Of a DNA stretch of 64,000 nt, positions 56,880-64,000 are shown one piece after another. The notes below the pieces were generated by a model. The model did no database searches. It saw only the letters and a list, made by a program, of their open reading frames with translations, and was not told the origin of the DNA. This DNA comes from Halicephalobus mephisto (taxonomy: Eukaryota; Nematoda; Chromadorea; Rhabditida; Panagrolaimidae). A program made the translations under genes and the position numbers. The stretch covers positions 1 through 64,000 of the forward strand of contig SWDT01000092.1 of assembly GCA_009193035.1 (NCBI GenBank), given 5' to 3'. Each line of letters begins with the position of its first letter. The first letter of the stretch is position 1.

Positions 56880-58009
56880 TTACTCTGCAAATTCTTCCAT
56901 TTTCTTGATGGGTCCAACTTTGATCCCGTTTTCTTGAGCTTCCTTGATCAAATGCTCCTTCAATTGTTTCAGGACTTCTCTTTCATCGTCTGTCAACTTT
57001 GACATTCCCTTTTCATCTGGGATCTCAATACCATAAACTTTCTTGAAGAATTGTTTCAAGTACTCATCACTTGCGAATTCTTCTCTTTCATAGCTGTTTT
57101 TCTCCTCGAAGGCCTTAGCAGCAGCTGTTCTGACTGCGTGTTGTCGAGCCGGATTCTTTGCTCTCCTGAGAATGTGGCCACCTGTCTGGAAATCAGGCAA
57201 TCCTCCAACATCAGTTTTCCTTCCGACGTCGTCGAATCCTGCATATTTGTCTTTCATCTTAGTTAGAAACTCTTGTTGTTGTTGTTGTAGAAGAAGAGCG
57301 GCCCCTGCCTGATGATCGACCATTGCTTGTTGATATCTTCGTTGTTGATCTAGATATTCCAGTTGTTTGGCACTGTAGTCATTTAATTGATTTTGATGAC
57401 GTTGAAGTTCTACAAGATATTTCTGCCTTCTGGCAGCGTTGATGGCTTCTACACCTCCATCTCCAGCATTTAGGGCTTGTGGAAAGGTGGGGATCAGATC
57501 CGCTAATTGTGAAGTCGGAAGAGGGATCCCAGAAGATCCTCCAGCTCTAGGTCCATATGAAGGAGCTGATTGCGGTAACTGAAGACCGTAATCGACAGGC
57601 CCATTCACTGCAGACAGAACAGGTTGTGCCGGACCTCCATTGCCATATCGAGAATTGAATCCATTTAAGGTGTCGAAGGCGGGACCGGACGCTTCTTGCA
57701 GGAGGGAAGCATGTTGAGGAGCTCTTCTGATATCAGCTGGATTTGAAGAAACGATCGGATCTTGGCTACCGATTGCTGTGGGCACAGGATTGTTTGGTCT
57801 GTCCATTTCTGGGAAAAGAGACTTCACAAAAGCTCCAGCCAAGTTAACGGCTAGTCGATCCATGGCTAAAAGCTGTTATAATCTCTGAATATCTCTTAAT
57901 TCTCACCTTTGTTGTTCTCATCCTCGTTCTCCTCAGAATCATGCTTCTTCTTAGAATGAGCTAATTGCATTAGAAAAATAAACGAAAAAATAAAAAGAAA
58001 AAGTTTCAT
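56880..58009 (-). CDS. Secreted Gln/Pro-rich protein, family unknown
   Basis: Exon 1 (58009 to about 57907) encodes a signal peptide (MKLFLFIFSFIFLMQLAHS) and a KKKHDSEENEDENN stretch; a gtgagaat/ttttag intron joins it in frame to exon 2 (AMDRLAVNLAGAFVKSLFPE) which is open to the stop at 56880. The middle is Gln-rich (QQQQQEF, QQRRYQQAMVDHQ). A conserved-looking acidic/basic helical tail follows (EYLKQFFKKVYGIEIPDEKG, LKQLKEHLIKEAQENGIKVG). No cysteines of note. I do not recognise the family; an extracellular-matrix or seminal/cuticle role would be a guess. A gatcag acceptor lies one base before the ATG. Confidence 0.65.
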
Positions 58010-58305
58010 CCTGATCGATAGTCTTAATTTACCTGAAACTGACGAGAGCGAAATCAGTGAATTTCAAATATCAGCCCCTTGCGTAAGAAGCCCGATTTTG
58101 CCTCCGGGGAAGAAATCGACCTGGATTATAGATGACCCAGAAAAAAGGACCGATCATTTCCTTTAATAGAAAGTGAGGATCATCGTCGATTTAATTTCTT
58201 ACGATTTCTCTTTCTCTCCAATCAATCAAGATTTATTCCTATTACAAAAAAGTCAGATTATTGATCCATAGAGGTGTTTTACCCGCTTAAAAAAATTCTT
58301 TGCAA

Positions 58306-60508
58306 TTATCCGAAAAAGGAAATGTTTTCTTCGGTGTTCTTTTCGACTTCTTCAAACGAAACATTCGGACGACGACCGCCTCCAAATCCGTTACTCGTGA
58401 AGCCTGAAGGAGGTTTGAAGGAGCCAGGAGTGATAGACTGTTGATTAGAATCCTGCATTGCATCATTCATCAAAACTCCTAAAAAGTTTAAATCTGTTAA
58501 TAGTAATAAATACAAGGACATACCGCTGTCTCCGACAAATGCACTGACTTTTTGAAGTCCCTGGGCATAAGCAGGATCAGGATTGGGATCTACCGGAAGA
58601 GGCTGAGTGGAAGAAGGCTGACGTTGCCGAGTCTCACTCAAGAAAGCAGATTGACCGATATGACGGTCTAGTTGAGGTCCGTAATAAGAAGGTTCCTTCT
58701 TAAACGTTGAACCGATGACTTCCTGAGTTTTCCGAGCTCTCATTTGAGCGATTTTTTCTTGAATTAGTGCACTTCTAATAATCCCGAGTCTTTCATTTTC
58801 CTGTAATCTCGAAACAGTACTTAAGTGTTCTTGATTTGCTTGGGACGGGGCTGATTGAGAACTTGGATTAGGAATATATCGAGCAAATGGCCGATTAATT
58901 GGTTGAGATGGAGATTGATTCTGTGTGTTGCGTTGTACTTGTGAAGCTTGATATCTCTGGAGAGCTTGTTGTAGTGCCGGATTATTCTGAGCAGATCTCT
59001 GGAAGGCTTGAAGAAGTTCACTATTACTCGCTTTTCTCACATCAATTGGGGAAGAATTTCTAAGCTGTTGGATTTTCTCTCCGCGAGCTTTTGCAATTTC
59101 GGAATTCCAGGTGGAATCAGGAGTATACGTCTGTATAGTTCTCAACTGAACGGGTTTCCCGTCCGTTGGTTGGTAATTACTGACTCCACGCGCTTGTGGC
59201 ATATAAGAAGTTAACGCTTGTCTACTGTACCCAATTAGTGGAAGAATCAGAGGACCAATTCCGTCTACAATTGCATTTACTGGAGTGAAAACGTTGCTCA
59301 GAGCTGGGTCAGACGCTGAATTTGCATTTGCCTAAAGTGGATCCTTAATTCTAATAGTCGTAAATTAAACTTACATTCAAATTATAAACAGTTTGTCCCG
59401 ATGGGGTAGAGGTAGTAGTGGATTGAGATCCTGTTTCCTGGAAACTTATGGGGATTTTCTCTGAACTGCTGGAGGATTCCTCTTCTTCAGCTTCAGGAAT
59501 GTTGAGGTTCACCTTCTTTTGGGAGATTGGACGTAGTGTAGTGGTAGATTTATTTTCTTCAGTCGTGGTTTCAGTTGTGAATTCACTTTCCTGATTCGTT
59601 TCATCTTCTCCTCGTTCGATTTCCTCCTCGTCTTCGTTTTCATCCTCCTCTTCCGTTTGATTTTCACTAACATCTTCAACACTTTCTTCAGTTTCTTCCA
59701 CCTCTTCTGTTGTTGTCTTCGTTGTAGATTCCGCTTCCTTCTCCGGTTCGACTGTTGTCGTTGTAGTAGGTGCATTCGTCGTAGATACCATTTCAACTGT
59801 TTGAGAACTAACTGAGATTTCGGCCATTTCTTTCAATTTCTCTTGTGCTTTTGTCACATTCATTCCTTCTTGATTCAACAGAATTCGTAGGGCTTCAGCA
59901 ATGATGTGGGCCTGCTTGATATCTTCATCGTCCAATTCGGCACTAAGAGGCAAATTTTTTGCCATTTCTTGAAGACTCTTGACCCTCACAGTCAGGGATG
60001 ATTTATCTTTTTCTTTCTTTCCCTTCATAGTCTCTACCTTCTTCGTAGTCCTTGTAGGAGTTGTAGTTACTGCAATAGTAGTAGGTTTTGCGGTTGTAGT
60101 TGTAGGACGAGTTGTCGTTGTTTTTGTAATCTTTTCAGTGGCTTTTTTAGTTGTTGGTTTTATTGTAGTTGCTGTAGAAGTTCTCGGAGGAAGAGTCTCA
60201 CCTTTTATTCGTGGGATCAATCTCTGTAGAAGTTCTTCACTAACAATTCTGTCAGCCCCTTTCCTCTGTTGTTGGAGGACTGAACTCAAAGCCCTGATAT
60301 CTGGAGGATCAGTAATCTGGAAATGAAGCTGTTCATCTGTTGGAGGATCCTTCTGGGCCATCCTATTGAGGACCCTCCCCAGAAGCCCCAAAGTTTTCCT
60401 CAGTGGGTCGTCATAGCCTTCTTGACCCGAATAATAATAATCATCAGCTTGCCCAAAAACAAGAACGATCCCGAACAAGAGGAGGATTGAACTTTGAAAA
60501 AGAAACAT
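58306..60508 (-). CDS. Secreted Thr-rich (mucin-like) protein, family unknown
   Basis: Exons 60508-59375, 59331-58524 and 58478-58306 join to about 704 residues. A signal peptide (MFLFQSSILLLFGIVLVFG) leads. A short conserved-looking part (DDPLRKTLGLLGRVLNRMAQ, SVLQQQRKGADRIVSEELLQ) precedes long Thr-rich blocks (TTTTRPTTTTAKPTT) and acidic blocks, likely heavily O-glycosylated, then Gln/Ser-rich sequence and a C-terminal FEEVEKNTEENISFFG. The Thr-rich blocks are simple sequence and do not define a family. The ATG directly follows ttttcag. It is the first of three same-strand secreted-protein genes. Confidence 0.7.
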
Positions 60509-61131
60509 CTGAAAAGTTAAAAGTTAGTGAAAGTGATTGAATGAACAGAATCCACTTCACACGATAAATAAAAACAACGAAGGACTCATATTCGCATTCC
60601 AAATCCAGAGAACTGAGAAAAGTGGTAAATTAGGTCGGCATCCTACGAATAGATAGTCTTCAGCTGAATTGCCGTTGATTCGTCAGGCGAAACTCGTTTC
60701 GGTCAAACAAACCTTAAACGATCTGAAAAAGAATGTCACTTTTATCGGATGGTCATGCACTAAAAAGTGAGAGAACGAGTTCCTTTGATCTCAAGATGGA
60801 TATCGGCTTTCGTTACAACTTGTTGTGAGATTTCTTTGAGTGTACCACGATAATTGCGTCTTTGGTGACCTTTCAAATTCAAAATTTCCTTTTATTTATT
60901 TAACTTGGTTCATAGATTTTAATTATCCAGGATTTACACTCCATGAATGAATCTTTTATTTAAAAGACGTTAATATAAAAATATAGAAATTTGGTGCAAG
61001 CTGATGTTAATACTGAAGCACACAATATTTTTGAAACAACAAGTGAAAAGTTGTGATTATGCTAATTTTGAAAGTAAACTTCTGCTCGAATATTGCCGAA
61101 AATGTCTATATATTACACAAATTGGGTGGAG
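60509..61131. other. Intergenic stretch, no gene seen
   Basis: Between the LIM gene's stop and the Thr-rich gene's start, both on the minus strand. It should hold the promoter of the Thr-rich gene. No frame or repeat stands out. Confidence 0.5.
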
Positions 61132-63820
61132 TTAGATTTCACTCAGTCTTACGCCGATTTCTTCATTACTGTAGCATTTCTCGCAGTGAAGCTTGCCATC
61201 TCGAACTCTGACATCTGTTGTCTTGTTTCCACTTCCAAGAGGCTTGTCACAGACATGACAACGGAAGCAGTTGATGTGATAGAAAAGCCCTAAGGCTTCA
61301 ATGATCATGGCGGATCCTCTCCCGAGTTCACAAGTACAATGACCACATCGGAGCTTCCCGCTAACGGTCAGAAGAGTCTGGGGTTTCTCAGCCGGTTTTG
61401 GTTCCTCCTGAAACGTTCGTTGTAACCGGTTGACGAGAGGAGATGAAGGAACTTACCGAGAAGAGATCCGGACGTTGTTGAGGCGCTCCACTCGGGTGAC
61501 GTGCATCGTGATAAACTCGACGGGTCTCGGTCAATCCGTAGGGAGGTATCTCGTTCTTCTGCACCTTGGTGATGATTGGGCGACTTCGGTTTTCGCTAAA
61601 ATGCAATTTCATTATTCATCTCAGACGACGAAAGCCTACTCTCTCGGCAAAATATGGAACTTTGAATCAGCATTTACATAATTCTTACTGCTGGCATCAA
61701 ATGGAGTCGGATAACCTTGAGAACGAATCCACTTTCGATCCTGAAAAATAAATATCAATGAGTGTTGACAGCTGTCAGAAATAATTTCAATGTTAGAACT
61801 GATTCCACTGTGCTTCTTACCACTGAGCCAGTTTGGGGATAATAAGGAGTATCAAGTTGCTGAATAGGATGCTCCATCTCATTTTCAAAAGACTTTGTAG
61901 CTCTTCGAGCTTTATCTACTAAGGTGTTTGAAGACAATTCCCGCATATTTCTATCATAGAAGCGATAAGTCACTCGAGAGATTTGAGACTCTTCTTCTTC
62001 GACAAATTTTTGGAAGGGTTGAGGGTACCAAGGAGTGCCAATATGGACCCTATTGTGGGGATCGTATCGAGGTTCTTCAATCCGAATAGGAACATCTCGA
62101 CGATAGACCTGTTTTGGAACGTGGTAACCCCCACTTGTGTCGAATCCATATCTAGCAACAGTGTCATAGAATAAGGGTTGTTCTTGAGGGATTACTCTGT
62201 CGTATTCAGCAATGTCTTCCGTTTCCATTGCAGTTACCCATTCAGGTTGTTTCGATTGATCGTTCATGAATTCAGATTCCGTTCTGTTGGACTTCAGCGT
62301 GTCCTGATTTATGTTTGCATATTGTTGCTCTTCTTCTTGTTCAGAGTTGTTGAGCTGTACATTTGACTCAGCATAATGCAATGTTTCTTCCTCGAGTACT
62401 GATATTGGCTCGGACACGTGTTTTCCGGAAGAAGATGAGTTGTGAACTACGTCACTGACCTCACGTGTGATTTCAAGAGGCTCTTCGTCTGAACTAAGTA
62501 CTTGAGTCTCGTGTTTTTCCTTAATTACAGGCTCCGGGCTCTGGAGGGAATCAGTATCGGAATGAGCTGGATTTTCCGCGCTTAAATCTTGTGATTCTGA
62601 ATGATGCGAAGAAACAGATTTATAAGAGCCAACTGTGGAAGTTGACTGATTGGAATCTGAACGTTTTCTTCCTTCCTTCGGTTCAGGAAGAGTAACTTTG
62701 GGAAGATCCGGAGAAAATTCGAGTTCCTGTGACTTTGCAAGAAGCTAAAATATTCCATAAGACAACAGATTTAAGGAAGAAGAGAGGGAATCCAGAACAT
62801 TGCAAAGAGAAGCACGAGGTTTTGTTCAAATATGAATAGGAAATGAGATTATCACGGTCGTCATCCGGTCGACAAAAAGCAATTGAATATGAAGAGTCAA
62901 AAGTGTCAAGAGAAAGTCTGAGGAGACATTCACAAAAGAAACACACTTGGATGGGAAAGTGTATGACCAGAAGCAAATGGGGAAAAATGGAAGATTCCAT
63001 GTGTTCAGACCGCAGGGCACTCAATTGAAACGGCCGAACTGTCGAGTTATAGTTGTGGCTCTTGTCGCACTTGAGCGTTGCAAAAAGTATCGGAAATGTG
63101 TTTCCATCAACCAGGTGGAAATAGCACTCAAAAAGGAAGATATAGTTATTGTTTTCCACTCAGGAGAGGAGAAGCACAGTTTTGGAAACAGAAAGGTTAT
63201 CTCGAAAATATAGAACTAAAGAGTAACCAACCACATAAGCGGGCTCATGTTTGACTTGTTCATTGGACTTTCGATCAAAGCTCTCCTGAAAAACATGGAG
63301 CATAGGAAATGAATAGGTACACAAAGGAGTCAGTTTTTAGGTGACTCGGGTTACAAGTCCATATCTCTGGGATTTTTGTTCCAAAGAAAAAAGATTACTA
63401 ACCTTCCTTTCGTTGTTATTTGCGTAGCTTTTGGATAGATTTTGTTGTTGTTCTTCGTCGCTAAGTTCCCAATTACGGACGACAGCGGCATCTGGAGGAG
63501 GAGAGGCGTTGGAATTCCCGAGTGAAGACACAAGATAAGATTCGTTACCTAAAATGCAAATAAATCCTCATAGGACAATAGAAACTAACGTTGAGTGCGT
63601 TCGACTTCAGGAACAAACTCTGTCAGTTTCCCTGGCTGGGGTTTTGCATCCAAAGCGACTACTTTGTAATCGCCGCCGGTGGAATTCCCGGCATTGGATG
63701 AAGCAAAAGACATCCGGTCGAGGGAGCCGTTGTCAGCCCCGAACTCGGAGGATCTGGAGCTCGATGCGGGTGAGATCGAGCTTTCCACACTGTACGGAGT
63801 TCGTTGTTGTTTCTGGAGAT
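61132..63820 (-). CDS. LMO7/LIMCH1-like LIM protein, 3' part
   Basis: Exons 63820-63590, 63548-63403, 63285-63232, 62744-61821, 61740-61689, 61595-61457 and 61407-61132. The final exon is a single C-terminal LIM domain: CGHC, then LGRGSAMIIEALGLFYHINC, CHVC and CEKC, eight zinc ligands (seven Cys, one His). LGRGSAMIIEALGL matches the LGKGAAMIIESLGL of LMO7/LIMCH1. Before it are PPYGLTETRRVYHD and a tyrosine/proline stretch with RFYDRNM. These proteins link actomyosin to junctions (Drosophila Smash is a relative). The N-terminal part, including any calponin-homology domain, lies beyond the window end. The stretch from 62745 to 63231 is mostly intron. Confidence 0.78.
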
Positions 63821-64000
63821 CTGAAAACTTCCAATTTCGATTGATTTGATAGAAAATGCAAATAACAATGAAATAAATGTATTGTATAATTGGATGAAAA
63901 ATAGTATTAGTCTTATAGAGACCAACTGGATCATATTCAGGAACAATACACGCAGAAAGTGTGAATAATCGTCAGAAACATTTTTAGGAAGAATGCGAGA

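Noticed and set aside
59509..60326. Long frames opposite or beside the Thr-rich gene
   Set aside because: They are shadows of ACN/GAA codon runs in other frames (Val/Phe-rich or Lys/Arg-rich).
1..64000. tRNA, rRNA, CRISPR arrays, viral or prokaryotic genes
   Set aside because: No cloverleaf with A/B boxes, no ribosomal stretches, no regularly spaced direct repeats and no phage or viral protein motifs were noticed; a tRNA or covariance scan would be needed to exclude small RNAs.

Overview
This is a eukaryotic nuclear window, most probably from a nematode. The genes are split by short introns (about 40-60 bases are common) with U-rich 3' splice sites of the ttttcag/ttttag type, several start codons lie just after such a site, and the flanks are AT-rich. 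Family content fits an ecdysozoan: a FLP-6-like amidated neuropeptide, a cyclic-nucleotide-gated (CNG) channel, a secreted histidine acid phosphatase of worm type, and Ig/EGF and PAN proteins. No bacterial operons, rRNA, tRNA, CRISPR or phage genes were seen. Species is not claimed.

The first 10.2 kb are dominated by a very large inverted repeat: 19-4627 is the reverse complement of about 5537-10227, with a 0.9 kb single-copy loop. Each arm holds a low-complexity Ala/Glu/Pro repeat gene and the 3' half of a CNG channel gene. Only the right-arm channel is intact; it continues to 11823 outside the repeat. The copies differ mainly by one-base indels that break reading frames, so an assembly or amplification artefact at a contig end is the leading explanation, with a real inverted duplication as the alternative.

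From 13 to 31.3 kb come a histidine acid phosphatase (+), a long nearly gene-free stretch with a perfect RFX-type X-box at 17177, a nine-kilobase RIPOR/FAM65-like gene (+) whose second intron carries a foldback transposon-like element, a small secreted protein with a PIRFG motif near its C-terminus (-), and adenosine deaminase (-). From 32 to 43.7 kb come a PPxY single-pass membrane protein (-), a GT31 beta-1,3-glycosyltransferase (+), an unrecognised multi-pass membrane protein (+), two tandem Ig-EGF-transmembrane genes resembling neuregulin/vein-type EGF-receptor ligands (+), a PAN/apple-domain secreted protein (-) and an RLamide neuropeptide precursor (-).

From 44 kb to the end: WDR81 (-, BEACH plus WD40), PYM (+) and BLOC1S1 (-) ending 16 bases apart, a Shroom-like ASD2 gene (-), three closely spaced secreted-protein genes on the minus strand (60508 to 56096) that look operon-like, and the 3' part of an LMO7/LIMCH1-like LIM gene (-) that runs toward the window end. 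There is no shared pathway across the window. Themes that recur are secreted signalling (EGF ligands, neuropeptide), endolysosomal biology (WDR81, BLOC1S1, acid phosphatase) and actin/junction regulators (RIPOR, Shroom, LIMCH1). Exon joins were made by hand; where lengths were summed they are multiples of three for CNG (877 aa), phosphatase (390), RIPOR (1090), adenosine deaminase (364), WDR81 (1418), BLOC1S1 (125), PYM (168) and the GT31 enzyme (353).
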